Below are positions 36,401 to 48,929 of a stretch of DNA of 64,000 nucleotides, piece by piece. The position numbers and the translations under genes are program-made. The notes below the pieces were generated by a model. The model was not told where the DNA came from and made no database searches. It worked only from the letters and a program-made list of their open reading frames with translations. How positions within the stretch are numbered: the stretch's first letter is position 1; each line of letters begins with the position of its first letter. Origin of the DNA: Microvelia longipes (taxonomy: Eukaryota > Arthropoda > Insecta > Hemiptera > Veliidae); NCBI GenBank assembly GCA_018340805.1, contig JACMZG010001914.1:48310214-48374213 (forward strand), written 5' to 3'.

Positions 36401-38350
36401 ATATTGTAAATAGGCTCGCTTCGCTCGCTAGATTGGTATATCTATAATAATACATAGAAGAGAAGGCTCGCTTCGCTCGCTAGATTCTTATATTTAATAT
36501 TAATGCATTGCAAAAAGGCTCGCTTTCGCTCGCTCGCTAGGATGTTTATATTTATAATAAATATATTGTAAAAAAGGCTTGCTTCGCTCGCTTTTTTGCG
36601 AATTTTTATAATAATAAATAGTAAAAGAAGTCTCGCTTCGCTCGCTTGATTGCGTATATTTAAATGATGAATATATATATTTATTGATACATTCTTATAG
36701 AAGGGCTCGCTTCGCTCGCTAGATTGCTTAGTACAAAGTAAAAAAGGCTCGCTTCACTCGCTAGATTGCGAATATTTTTATTAATGCATAGTAAAAAAGG
36801 CTCGCTAGATAGCTTATATTTATAATAATACAAAGTTAAAAATAGGCTCGCTTCGCTCGCTAGATTGCTTATTTTTATAATAAAATGTATTGTAAAAAAA
36901 GGCTCGCTTCGCTCGCTTTTTTGCGTAAATTTATAATAATATTAGTAAAAGAAGGCTCGCTTCGCTAGCTAGATTGCGTAGATTTATATTCATGCATAGT
37001 AAAAGAAGGCTCGCTTCGCTCGCTAAATTGCTTATATTTTTAATAAAATATATTGTAAATAAGGCTCGCTTCGCTCGCTAGATTGCGTAGATTTATATTG
37101 ATGCAAGTAAAAGGCTCGCTTCGCTCGCTAGATTGCGCATATTTATATATAATAGAAAAGAAGGCTCGCTTCGCTCGCTAGATTGCTTATATTTAATATT
37201 AATGCATTGCAAAAAAGGCTCGCTTCGCTCGCTAGATAGCTTATATTTATAATTATAAATAGTTAAAAATAGGCTCGCTTCGCTTGCTAGATTGCTTATA
37301 TTTATAATAAAATATATTGTGAAAAAGGCTCGCTTCGCTAGCTTTTTTGCGTATATTTATAATAATAAATAGTAAAAGAAGGCTCGCTTCGCTCGCTTGA
37401 TTGCGTAGATTTATATTCATGCATAGTAAAAGAAGGCACGCTTCGCTCGCTAAATTGCTTATATTTATAATAAAATATAATGTAAATAAGGCTCGCTTCG
37501 CTCGCTAGATTGCGTATATTTAAAAAAAATATATTGTTAAAAAGGCTCGCTTCGCTCGCTTTTTTGCTTATATTTAATATTATGTGTAGTAAAAAAGGCT
37601 CGCTTCGCTCGCTTGATTGCGTATGTTTATAATAATACATAGTTAAAAAGGCTCGCTTTAAATTTTATTTTTTTTGAGTTTATTATTTTAGCCGCCATTT
37701 TTAAATTATTAAAAAAATTTGAAATGTTGACCATGAAAAATATATTTTCTTTTTCTACTCTTTAAGAGCTTTTAAACGATATACAACACGATTTTTTGCT
37801 CAAAAATTTTTTATCCGGTCCGCTATATTGGCCGCCATTTTGAAAATATTTTTCGGAATATTACCAAAAACTATACAGCTCTGACATATAGTTAATTTTA
37901 CTTGTATAAAAGTATCTAAAGTATATTACAATAGATCTTTATCTTGTAAATTCTTATAAAATTAGTAAAAACTAATTATTATATTAAATTATGGCCGCCA
38001 TGTTGAATTTTTCGAAATTTAGTATATATCATTTTTTGTTCTACTAATGAAGAGCTTTACAACGATGTATTACTCCAGTTATTCCTTTAATTTTAAATAT
38101 TTGGAGTTCATTATTTTAGCCGCCATTTTTAAATTATTCAAAAAATTTTAAAATGCTGACCATGGAACATATATTTTCTTTTTCTACTCTTTAAGAGCTT
38201 TAAAACGATATGCAACATGAATTTTTCGCTCAAAAATTTTTTATATCCGGTCTGCAATAATGGCCGCCATTTTGAAAATATTTTTCGGAATATTACCAAA
38301 AACTATACCGCTCTGACACATAGTTAATTTTACCAGTATACAAAATTTTA
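30447..38350. repeat. Higher-order tandem repeat, three units
   Basis: Units start at about 30447, 32143 and 33829 (spacing near 1.69 kb). Each has a ~480-base head (TCTACCGGCTAAAAGAGAAG, TCATCCCACTACGCGGTATT, CAGTCACTTATATTAAAACT), a minisatellite array, and a ~430-base tail (TTAGCCGCCATTTTTAAATT, CATATAGTTAATTT). In the third unit the array is expanded to ~3.3 kb and the tail is present 1.6 times. Confidence 0.92.
34295..37660. repeat. Expanded GCTCGCTTCGCTCGC minisatellite
   Basis: Several dozen units of about 50-75 bases. The core AAGGCTCGCTTCGCTCGCTA is nearly invariant; spacers (AGATTGCTTATATTTATAAT types) vary in length and fall into several subtypes. Higher-order blocks are visible, for example about 35160-35600 versus 35680-36170. 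The complement of the core contains GCGAAGC. The repeated SERSEPF/ASEASLF peptides in open frames are a by-product. Confidence 0.95.
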
Positions 38351-38379
38351 TCAAAATCGGTCAATTTTTACGGCAGTTA

Positions 38380-38828
38380 TCGCGACACGTACAAACAAAC
38401 ACACAAACACACAAACATACAACATACAAACAAACATACGCGCCGTCCCAATCTTCTGAATGTAAGAACTCACTTACGTTCGTTCAATTAGCGTCAGTGT
38501 TACGATTCTAACCTGATTGGGGTATTGCTTTCAAACTTCTTGCTTAGGTCATCGAGGATTGTGTTAAGAAAAGAGAGATTGGAGATGAATGACAACGTAA
38601 GTAAGAATAGAATATTTAGAGAAATATTTAATTAATAGTTAATTTCAGAGAAGTTAAAATAAAGGGAATTTAAATATTCTTTATGAATGAGTTATGTAGT
38701 TCTACCACAGAGCATATATACACCATAACCGCCATACAGAACACATACAAATTGCAAACAAAGAAAATTATTAAATTTTTGTACCAATTTCAAATGAAAA
38801 CTATTATAATTATAATGGAGACAAATAC

Positions 38829-38845
<17 letters not shown>
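38380..38845. other. Repeat edge and unassigned sequence
   Basis: A CAAACACA-type microsatellite lies at 38392-38440; the rest has no supported feature. Confidence 0.4.
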
Positions 38846-38905
<60 letters not shown>

Positions 38906-39040
38906 AAAGTTTCGCAAAACGTATTTTTCGTGATCAGGGACCTTTGAAACGAATTTGTATCGTGGTCCATGATTCGACTCCCGCCATGACGCCCACTTCA
39001 TTAACGTTTTTTACCCAAAGGAAATTCGCTAAAAAACTTT
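38845..39040 (+). repeat. (TA)n plus SINE-like repeat with B box
   Basis: TA tract (38845-38906), then AAAGTTTCGCAAAACGTATT, CAGGGACCTTTGAAACGAAT, CGTGGTCCATGATTCGACTC, CCGCCATGACGCC and CCAAAGGAAATTCGCTAAAA. Opposite-strand partner of 6537-6660. Confidence 0.7.
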
Positions 39041-40080
39041 TTTAATATACCAAAGTGTACATTATTTAATCTTACTTTTTACTTATAAAGCTTTACTTTT
39101 TATTTACATAATAAGAAATTTATTCATTGCGAGATTTCAAAGATTTTCTTGAGAATTAGAAAAATCTTTTTAAAGCTTAGAAAAGGGAGAGAAAAGTGTA
39201 AAATGGAAAAATTCTTTATTATGTGAAACCTGAGAAAGGAAAAAAGTTTTATCTTGACAGCAGTATATTGTCAAATAAGAGTATGGTATAACTCCTCCCC
39301 CCCCCCCCGAGAGAAGGGGGGGCCTTCTCTCTCCTAAAGTCATTTTATTACAGTTAGCACCATTCTTGGGGCAGGTTATAAGAGGCACTCTTGAAAATTT
39401 GTTGTCTCTCAGATGAAGTAGTAAAATATAATTTTATTTCGGGCGGCTGTTAAGTTAACACTTTACATCCTCAAATAAGTAGGTGAATTGCGACAGTTTA
39501 ACCGACTCCGACAGTTTCATATGTTTTACTGTCGGTGACAGTAAAATATATTTTTTTTACTGTTGATGGTGAAGTTCTTCAATTGTCCACTAGGTGGGCG
39601 CTAGTAGTTTACAACAAGGTTATTATAATAACTTTTCTGTTTTTCTTACTTTTATTGTTTGTCAAATAAATAATCAAACGTTTTTGTTGACGAAGTTTTG
39701 CAATTTCCGGAGAATGAGTTATTTATTATCAAGCATTAAATAATAATGGATAAGTGATTCAGATCTTGAAAATACGTCGCCAGAATTGAAACTTTTGGCC
39801 AACGAGGCGATCTAAAGAAGTGTAGCGGCAAATTGTTTATACATTATACTGTTTTTCTTCTACATAGTTGTTTAATATTACTACGCCCGAAAAAAATAGC
39901 AGCTACACCACTGGGAATGGCTTTTTTTACCTTGGCTCCTGTAACTGTCTCGCTTCGCTCGACAATATATATAGCCGCCGCAGTAAAAAAATGACCTTCT
40001 TCATCACTGTCTTGTAACATAATATACTATTTAATAAAAAGTGTACTTCTTACAAGGTTCATAAACTAATACAAATTAAT
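39041..40080. other. Unassigned sequence with a lone hairpin core
   Basis: Has a C/G run pair at 39297-39325 and a single GTCTCGCTTCGCTCGACAA at 39949, which has the same core as the minisatellites. No gene seen. Confidence 0.4.
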
Positions 40081-40084
40081 AGAA

Positions 40085-40296
40085 TTAAGATTTAGGTCTT
40101 CCAGTGGTGATCGCGTCAATGTAGATGGTAAACCCGACGTTTCGCTTCCACTATGGGAAACATCTTTAGGGGTTTAGGTCATCATGGATAAGTTCACAAT
40201 GCTCTTCGATACTAAAGATGGTACTTACAGTTAAAGCGAAACGTCGGATTCTTCATCTACATTGACGCAGTCACCCCCGGAAGACCTAAGTCTTTA
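40085..40296. mobile_element. Foldback element with hammerhead-like arms
   Basis: AAGATTTAGGTCTTCC near 40087 is inverted at GGAAGACCTAAGTCTT (40279-40294), and GTCAATGTAGATG / CATCTACATTGAC plus CGACGTTTCGCTT / AAGCGAAACGTCG pair further in. Each arm holds CTAAAGA...GCGAAACGTC reading outward. Confidence 0.8.
40130..40175 (-). ncRNA. Hammerhead ribozyme motif with disabled core
   Basis: Minus strand: stem I 5' side AAACCC, CTAAAGA (40169-40163), stem II GTTTCC/GGAAGC, GAA, ACGT (palindromic stem III), C as H17, then GGGTTT, which pairs perfectly with AAACCC. Only G5 of the CUGANGA core is changed (to A), a residue needed for catalysis. The copy in the right arm (about 40209-40255) has the same change and a poorer stem I. 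Confidence 0.6.
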
Positions 40297-40729
40297 TGAC
40301 AATAACCACGGAAGCCTCCGCAGTTAAATTGGAATATTCTAATATTCATACCTCATAAAATAGTTTTTTTTTTATTTATGAAAGGCCCAAATTGAATAAA
40401 ATCAAAAGAGGGCGCTCCTCAAAAGCTTGTCAAAAATCATGACCTTAAAGTTATGTCTGTATTTTATAACTTATATTTTACTAAAGTTATGTTGTGCTTT
40501 CATCCAACAAATAGGTCTTTAACATTAGGCAGGTCTGAGAGAATAATAGACCTATATTCTATTTTATTAATGGAACATGCTGTAATAAGATAAACATAGA
40601 AAAAGAACAGGATAAACAATTCAAATTCTTTAGCATTAAAAATTTAAATAAAATAATTTAAATAAATAGTTAAATAATTGTTGCAGACTTTAAAAAAATG
40701 TTGACCCCCTGTAAACGGTGGAAGCTCAG

Positions 40730-41471
40730 ATGTAACTGTTTTTCTCTCTGTAATGGTCCAAGCACCGGACCTGAAAAAATGTGACTCATTTTGTATTATT
40801 TCAAACCAAATATTTCTGAAAATATACCTTAAATTATGAAGAAAAAAACATAATCACATGAGCAAGAAAAAAAAATCATGATTGCGCATGCTCAAAACTT
40901 TATAAAATCGCACAAATTTCATTTTTCTTGAAATAAGTGGTTCCCTGTGCGTCGTGTGCAAATCACGATAAAAAAATTGTTTAAAGAGGATAAAATCTCC
41001 AATACAGCGGACACTTCGCTGTATTGGATCATCATATTGGATAATCATTAAAATTGAATAACTACAACCAAAGTTAAGGGTCTTTCAAAAACTCAAAAAA
41101 AAAATTGTGTATTTCTTTGAAAAAATATTGACTTTTTGTGGATTTTTTTTTGGCCATTTAACAAATATCATAACTTTAGTTGTAGTTATCTGATTTTGAC
41201 GAAATAAAATTCTCTGTATATGAAATTGTATCAGCTTTAAAAAATGTTCTCTTCTTGTTCAGCACACGACCAACAGGGAACTATTTATTGCAAGAAAACT
41301 AGATATGTGCGCTTTTCTAATATTTTGAGCGACTGCATTCATGAAGGGCTCCACTCTGGATAAGCAGACTATGCTTTTCCTTCGTAATTTTTAAGGTATA
41401 TCTTCTGAAAAATTTGGTTTGAAGTAGTGCGAAATGAGTCAAATATGTTCTTGGACTATAACTGTAACATC
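40730..41471. mobile_element. ~740-bp foldback element
   Basis: GATGTAACTG...TGGTCCAAG...TGACTCATTTTG...TTTCAAACCAAATAT at 40730-40815 is inverted at 41385-41471, and GGTTCCCTGTGCGTCGTGTG (40940) pairs with the region at 41260-41285. A perfect 11-base hairpin (CCAATACAGCG / CGCTGTATTGG) lies near 41001-41030. No coding potential. Confidence 0.8.
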
Positions 41472-41619
41472 AAAAATTATATTTTTTTATTATTTTCATT
41501 ACTTTGAAAAGTTAATATGGAGCATCATACCATATACATAGTAAGATTAGGCACTAAGAGGAATAGTAATTACTCCCTTCAGCTAATTAATACATTTCCA
41601 CCTCTTCTTTAGGGCATAT

Positions 41620-41882
41620 TTATTAATATTATAATAATGGAGCATACTGTAATATTATAATAATGGAGCATACTATAATATTATAATAATGGAGCATACT
41701 ATAATATTATAATAATGATACTATAATATTATCATAATGATACTATAATATTATAATAATGGAGCAGACTATAATATATAATAATGGAGCATACTATAAT
41801 ATTATAATATTTATAATGGATCATACTAAATATTATAATAATGGAGCATAATATAATATTATAATAATGGAGCATACTAACT
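41620..41882. repeat. ~24-bp AT-rich tandem repeat
   Basis: Unit ATAATGGAGCATACTATAAT followed by ATTAT, roughly ten copies, some shortened. Confidence 0.9.
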
Positions 41883-44220
41883 AAACTAATTATCTATCTA
41901 ACTAATTAGCTTAATTAACTAATTATTAGCTTTCTAATTAACTAATTAGAAAACTACATTTGAATTTAATTTTTTCCATCACTTTCAAATTAATTTCATT
42001 TGAGAGCAGTCTACAAGCTCTTTATACTTACTGTCTCTAAAAGTGAGATCAGGACACAAGCTATCTCTATCTTACTCGAGCCTACCGTCTGGTCCAAGCA
42101 ACTCTTACTGCTTTCTATCTCTTTATTAGAAACCAGCTCTCTTAACACTCTATCGCTTTAAACCTCTTAACATTCTTTCCTGGGCCAGACTCTCTCTAAA
42201 CATCTCTAACAATGTAGTCCCTGACAGTTCTACATCCCATTAAGTTTTCTTCTCCCTGAAATATTTTAATCAGTTTGCTACAAGGAAGACAATTTGTTCC
42301 CCGTTAAAATTTTATAATTGAATTACATTTATTTAGAGGATAAAACTGTATTAAATAATTTATTTTCATTACTTGTTCCACCCTTTATAACTCTTTCGAC
42401 AGATAAATCCCCGAAATTATAAAATTTAATGCTTACAATATTTTAAATTCAATTAGAAATTTAATTCTAGACTTCTCCAATGACTAGTTGGTTGCCTTAA
42501 TTGACGACAGAACCCTTTATGCATATCAGTCGACAAGAGTTCAACTTAGTAAATTCGGAATTAAAAATTATGAGTTTTTAGGTAAAACTGGTCTAAAGAG
42601 AATAAAAAATCATTTTAACAATTTTATTCTCTTTAGTAGTCTATAGAGAATATAATTGGTGAATTTGTGAATAGAATTAGTGAGTCGGTGAATAGAACTG
42701 GTGTTCCACCTAAAAACTTTTTAACACTTTAAGTTTTAACACTGTGGTCTCTAACCTCTTAAACACTAAATTTAGAATATAAAGCAAGAAAATATTTATT
42801 TTTTTTTTTTTTTATTTATACTAACATTTGGCACGAATTAGGTCTGTATAAGAGAACCAATGGTCTTTTGGAATTCCTGCGCACATCAACTTTCTCATCA
42901 ACACTGCTTAAGTACCATAGACAGAACAGTAACAGTGCTTCAGACCAGGAGATTCTAGTTATCAATAGCGGAAGTATATCTCATTTATAATTTACTTCTA
43001 TTTCTGACCCATTTAACTCAACTTATTAAATTATATTCTAACCCATTTAATATTTAAACTTCAGCCAAATGAATTTAATTTGACGTCAGCTGACAAAAAG
43101 CTAAAGAACGGGGGCGGAAAGTACCTTGTGTAAAGGGTTTATATCTGGGAGGGGGGACGAGGGCGGTAGAGCCTGTATCTAAGGATGTAGCGAAAAACCC
43201 TTGCCCGATATCTGGTATAAAACTCCCAAACAACAGAAATATAGGTCATGAAGCAGGCTTCTAGTGGAGCTGCGCCTAACCGACTGCCATTCCAAAGCAT
43301 TCTTTTGTATTATATATGTCATTCAATATATCCACAAAATTATTCTTATTTTAGAGTTATATTGTACTGAATGTAATATAAACGTATCACTAATGTAATA
43401 TATTGGTTATTATAGTTTCAAACACGATAAATTTAGAGCTATCAGTTGACAAATATATCAAAAAGTTTAAAATTCAGTCAATTTTTGAGTTTGTTGCGAC
43501 TCCCACCTCACCTACAAGGCAAACTGATCCAAACCACCCAGTCTCTATCCAGACGCGCATTCGTCCGTTTGACAAAACACCTTCGTCATATCGTACAACT
43601 CGCATAACCGCGAAATTAAAACAAAATCTCAACAAATAAAAAATCCATCCCTATCCTTAGCTCATCTTAAAAGGTAATTATTAAAAGATGTTAACTATCT
43701 AAAAAATAATACAAAAAATGAAATGTTCCTGTCTTTTTTTTAATACCTGATATTGATTTTTTGATTACGTTTCTTCTTATCAGTATTTTAATTTGTACCT
43801 ATTATTGATAACGATAGTATCTAAAATAGCTAATTAATACGAATCATCGTAAATTAATTACAAACCTACTATTAACTATGAATTACGATATACATAGAAA
43901 TACTACCTAAGCAAGAGATACTTTAACCAATATATTATTGCAATGTAAATAAATGTATATTTATAAAATAAAGAATATTTAAAAAAAAACTTTATTGGCA
44001 TTGCTTTTTGTTTTATTATTAGGATGTTAATAATCTTATTTATTAATTTATAATGTAAGTGGTTAACTATTATAATTTTACGTTATTTAATATAATTCTA
44101 ATATAAATTAAATTAATTGTTATCAAATCTTAATATCATTTAAATTATTTACTTAGTTAGACACGTGACAAAAAAAACATTTAAAATTTCATTAATTTTC
44201 AAACTTTTCATTTTGTTATT
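41883..44220. other. Long AT-rich stretch without a supported gene
   Basis: Near 42790-42960 the minus strand has a short open frame ending TAA just before an A-run (42802-42815), possibly a reverse-transcribed transcript end, but nothing identifiable. The 78-codon plus frame at 43403-43639 (TPTSPTRQTDPNHP) shows no known domain. Confidence 0.4.
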
Positions 44221-44224
44221 TTAA

Positions 44225-44265
44225 AGAACTGAAGAAGCTCAGGATCCTGGGCGAAAGCTTTTCGT
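44225..44265 (+). ncRNA. Hammerhead-like motif
   Basis: CTGAAGA (44229-44235) fits CUGANGA. Stem II GCTCAG-GATC-CTGGGC is strong, followed by GAAA (44253-44256) and GCTTTTCG. Stem III would be the palindrome AGCU (two molecules), H17 = U, and stem I pairs AAG-type bases before the core with TTC after it. Stem I is short. Confidence 0.45.
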
Positions 44266-44544
44266 CAATTTATTTCTAATAATTTTTAATATAAAGGACT
44301 AGTTTTTATTAATTTTTGATATTAAATCTTAATAACGTTCGTATTTATTTGGTTAGATTTTATTGAATACATTCTTATTAAATTAAGTCATTTTATTTTT
44401 TTTAATAAACAAATTTTACTTCACTTATCTTAATTATATTGTAGCATATACTTTGAATATTGTTGGGCCAATAAAAATAGAAAAGAGGCATCAATTGAAA
44501 AACATACTTGTTTTTCGGTTGTAATTTCCATCCGTATATCATAC

Positions 44545-44650
44545 GAAAACCGTCAATAATTGACTGATGTCACCGATATACGTCAGAAATTGACGGTCAC
44601 CGATATCCGTCAGAAATTGACAGTCACAGATACCCGTCAGTGACTAGTCC
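44545..44650. repeat. ~30-bp tandem repeat
   Basis: Three to four units of the type ACCGATATCCGTCAGAAATT then GACGGTC. Confidence 0.75.
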
Positions 44651-45000
44651 ACAGTGTACCCAATACATCTAACCCAACCAGACTCTATCCAAACTCAAGC
44701 TCCGCGACTAGTTCAAAGTGTGCCTAGTTCATCTAGACCAGCTAGACTCTGGGCTAGGCTCACCGACTGGGCTAGCGCCGACTACTATTTGACAGTGTGC
44801 TAACTTCATCTACTATTACTAGCTCCTCTGATCACATTAGTCTCATTTGGCCCTCATTTCGGACTTTTTGAAATATTTGGTGGGTCATTATTGTGGGTTA
44901 ATGACGCCACACAGATTTCATAAACAATAGATTTCGGGACATTAACAAGGTTGATTTTTGAACCAAGTAGTTTCATTTCGATCCGAGAAGTCGAGGAACA

Positions 45001-45130
<130 letters not shown>

Positions 45131-46125
45131 TATCATCTATATATGGATACCAAAAAGTAAAAAGGGGATAAGTCGAAAAATGCAACTTTTCAGGAACCGA
45201 AAAACAAACTTTGAATGAAGCTCTAAAATCGTTAAAACCAGTTACAGTTTTTATTTTAACATTATTCTGTTTATTAATATGTTCTGTATAATGAGAAGTA
45301 GTTTTGTATTCAATTAATAAACGGTTCTCGAGATATTGGGGAAAATTTAGGAAAAACCACTGACTTATACCTTTTTTATCGGTTTCAAAGAGGTAGTTAT
45401 CCCCTTTTGACTGATTTTCCACTTGTCATTTTTAAGGTTGTTGAACTAAAAATCAAACTATTTTTCATGGTTAAAGTAAGCTTACTATTATAGTAAATTA
45501 TCTATGTAGATAGAGTTTCATATTTCTAATTAAAATGTGTATAAACATGAAAGTAAAAATTTACTAATTTACACAGAAAACAAAAATGTTCCTGAGTTAG
45601 CCCGGTGTCCATTTGAATACTAAAATCAATGTGTTTAAATAGGAATATTTTAATTTAAGTTAAATATCATTGTTTCAAGAATTTAAATTGAAATATTAGC
45701 TTAAAATATCCAAAACATTGGCTGTGCGACTTTTCGGTAATGTAGTCTTCACTGAAAAGTATAAAGGGGATAAGTCATTCTTAGGTCATACTTGGGTATA
45801 AGTTCATATTAATGATATAAACATTAAAACGTAAAAAGGAGGTAACTCACCAGTGCAACGTTGCCAAGTAACACTTTCTTGGGAAGTTGTAAATGTTTTA
45901 CAGTATTGGCCTTTTCATAGTTTTGAATACTTATACAGGGTGGACAAAAATCTCCTTCCGCCAAACTTATTGGGAGTTATAATAAAATAAAAATATTATT
46001 TATAAACTATAGAAAATTTAGATTGCGTAACTAGACAGTAAAGTGATTTTTCATTGCTGCGCAATTTGTTTTTTTTTACAAGCGATATAATAATAATTAT
46101 AAGAACTACTCAATAAGTATATACG

Positions 46126-47130
46126 GGCCATTGAAATTTTTGGCTATAAGTTTCAAAATTTAATTTTAGTATTTTCAAAATTGCGCTAATGCGCACGCGC
46201 AAATGTTTTTTTAAAAAAAAATTCGTGTAGGGTATCAAATTGTAGGTATTGGTGAGTAGAACACAAATGCATTATTTTTTCAAAATGGCAACCTTCAAAC
46301 CCGTTAAAAATATCAAAATTCACCAAACAATTGTTGGTACCCCCCCCCCAACTAACCCATAATATGCAGCCCTAAACATATTAAAAATGCTTAATAATAG
46401 CTTTGCTATGGAAATTCTTCCGATAAAAATGTTCAAAAGTTAATTTTAACAATATAAAATTTCACTAACGCGCACGCGCAAAAATAAATATTTTTTGAAA
46501 AAATCGTGTGGGGTATCAAATCGTAGGTATTGATGGGTAGAACACGAATATACACCGGCTTTTCAAAATGGCGACCCTTACACCCGCCAAAAATTTCAAG
46601 AACCATAAAACATTGTTGTCCCCCCTAACTAACCCTTAATAAGCTGCCCCAAAAATATTAAAAAATGCTCAATAGGAGCGATTGGAATTCTCCAGATAAA
46701 ATGTTTCAAAAGTTAATTTTAGCAATATAAAATTTCACTAACGCGCACGCGCAAAAAATAAATATTTTTGAAAAAATCGTGTGGGGTATCAAATTATTGG
46801 TATTGATGGGTAGAACACAAATATGCATCGATTTAATTTTAAAAATGGTGACCCTAACACTCGTCAAAAATATCAGACACCACAAAAATTGTTGTGACCC
46901 CCCCCCTTCAACTATCGTACTAAAAATATTAAATAAATGCCTTAAATAGCTATATACGGATCATTGAAATTTTTCGGATAAAAAGTTTCAAAAGTTATTT
47001 TTAGCACATTTAAAATTGCCCTAACGCGCAAGCGCAAATTAAAAATATTTTTTGTAAAAATCATGTGAGGTATCAAATTGTAGGTATTAATGGGTAGGAC
47101 ACAAATATGCAAAGCTTTTTCAAAATGACG
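46126..47130 (+). repeat. ~280-bp tandem repeat, four units
   Basis: GTGTGGGGTATCAAAT occurs at about 46226, 46504, 46780 and 47065. Units share ACGCGCACGCGCAAA, GTAGGTATTGATGGGTAGAA, CAAAATGGCGACCC and a C-run. Two inverted units lie at 50430-50830. Confidence 0.85.
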
Positions 47131-47461
47131 AACATTACATCCTACATTCTTATAGTTTTATATAATCTATGCTTTAAAATTATATACTATAAAAACTCAC
47201 AAAAAGACGAGCAATGGAGCCCTAGAATATTATGTTATGTTTTTACGTTTTGCTCTTAACGTAGGTACTGACTAACAAACACTTAGAGGCAAGCAAAATT
47301 AATTTTTATTCCGACTTTTAGCGTGATTGCCTTTAAACAAATATTTAAATTTGATTTGCAATCAAATAGTTTTATTCACAAATAGAAAGTAAGACTTAAA
47401 GGTAGCGTCAGTTACCATAAGTTTCTTAAAATTTTTCTAAAACACTTGTCCTTAATATTTT

Positions 47462-47465
<4 letters not shown>

Positions 47466-47540
<75 letters not shown>
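47466..47540. repeat. (TA)n microsatellite
   Basis: About 75 bases of pure TA. Confidence 0.95.
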
Positions 47541-47543
<3 letters not shown>

Positions 47544-47929
47544 AAAGGGGATATTTCTTGGTACAAAAATTAACAATAATTAAAAATTGGGAGCAAAATT
47601 TTCAAAAATCGATAAAATTAAACGTTATTATCTTTCGTCGCGAATATAGTTTATGGACCCTGAAATAAAAAGTGATGAAGTGACAAAAAAGTTGAAAAAA
47701 TCATGGTAAGTTAACGGAAAACAAACTTAAAAATATATTTTTACACACACATACAGATAGAAAACTTTATGAAAACCACTTAGGAGGCCTTATAATAATC
47801 TAAAACGGATAATTCCGATGTCATCCTGGTTTTGGATTAGTTTGCAAACACAATACCCTAGTAATCCTACAGTATATATGAGAAAAAGTAACTTCTTAAG
47901 ATATAAAGCAGAAATCGGAATATTAAGCA

Positions 47930-48482
47930 ATAAATGGACTGTTAAGCACGAATACACGCATTTTAAAGGAAATTCGACCAGCATGCGGACCCCACGCCAG
48001 AATTTTTACTTTTCCACATTTACACCGTAGGTAGAATATAATAAACGTATTATATATGTTAATACGTAAATTCGAAACCAGGATGTCACCGGAATTATCC
48101 GTTTTAGGCGTTGTTAAGGCATCCTAAGTGGTTTTCGCAAAGTTGTCTGAGTGTATGTGCTTGTGTGTGTGTCTGTTATCATCGTAGCTCCCAGTGTATT
48201 TATGCTAGAGATAATTGTACAAAGCGAAAGTTTGTACAACAGTCTGTCTACTGCAGTAGTTGCGCTATTCGGAAAATAATTATTTTGACGTCATTAAACC
48301 GCAATAATGACTCAGCAAAAATTTAAAATCATAAAACACGGAAAAATGATGGGATCCGATTAAAATTTGGCAAGCATCTGCACTAGATAAATTTGAATCA
48401 AATGACTTGTTAACGTTTTTTAAAGAATAGTAAAAAATCGGAAAATAATTTAATTGAGTTGAATTTTCGTTCAAGAATATGC
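47930..48482 (+). repeat. Foldback solo arm piece plus dispersed repeat R2, copy 2
   Basis: 47940-48005 matches the AAGGAAATTCG arm end and tRNA-like head (CAGCATGCGGACC, CACGCCAGAATTT). 48014-48482 matches 4878-5385. Confidence 0.75.
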
Positions 48483-48598
48483 CTGCATATTCTTGAACGA
48501 AAATTCAGCTCAATTAAATTATTTTCCGATTTTTTACAATTCTTTAAAAAACGTTAACAAGTCATTTGATTCAAATTTATCTAGTGCAGATGCTTGCC
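48369..48598. repeat. Near-perfect long inverted repeat
   Basis: The arm GGCAAGCATCTGCACTAGAT...GTTCAAGAATATGC (48369-48482) is followed after a base or two by its complement to 48598. Arms are ~114 bases and almost identical; a cruciform or snap-back product is expected. Confidence 0.9.
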
Positions 48599-48929
48599 AA
48601 AGCATCTAATTAAAATCCGTCAAAGTGCTTGCTTTGCAAGCATTATAAGGGTTTCTCAGATATTTGCAAAAATATAATGTATTAATACTATACAATCATA
48701 CTTATACTTAATATTCTACGCCTCGCTTCAATCGCCTATATGTTAGTATTTGTCGATACCTAATGTTATAAAAAATAAATAAGTTATAACAAAATATTCC
48801 ACAGCTCGAAATCAGTACCTAATTGAGAATCTACACTAAAAATATAACAAAATATATAAGTGCTCGTATCGTTCGTTTCATTTGTATGTTTGTTATTTGC
48901 AAATTTCGCAGAGTATATAATTTTACCAA

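Noticed and set aside
31033..37640. Frames with SERSEPF / ASEASLF repeats
   Set aside because: By-product of the GCTCGCTTCGCTCGC minisatellite; spacers differ in length so no frame is kept.
25508..37660. CRISPR-like appearance of regularly spaced conserved cores
   Set aside because: Spacers are AT-rich variants of each other, unit length drifts, and the host is eukaryotic; this is a minisatellite.
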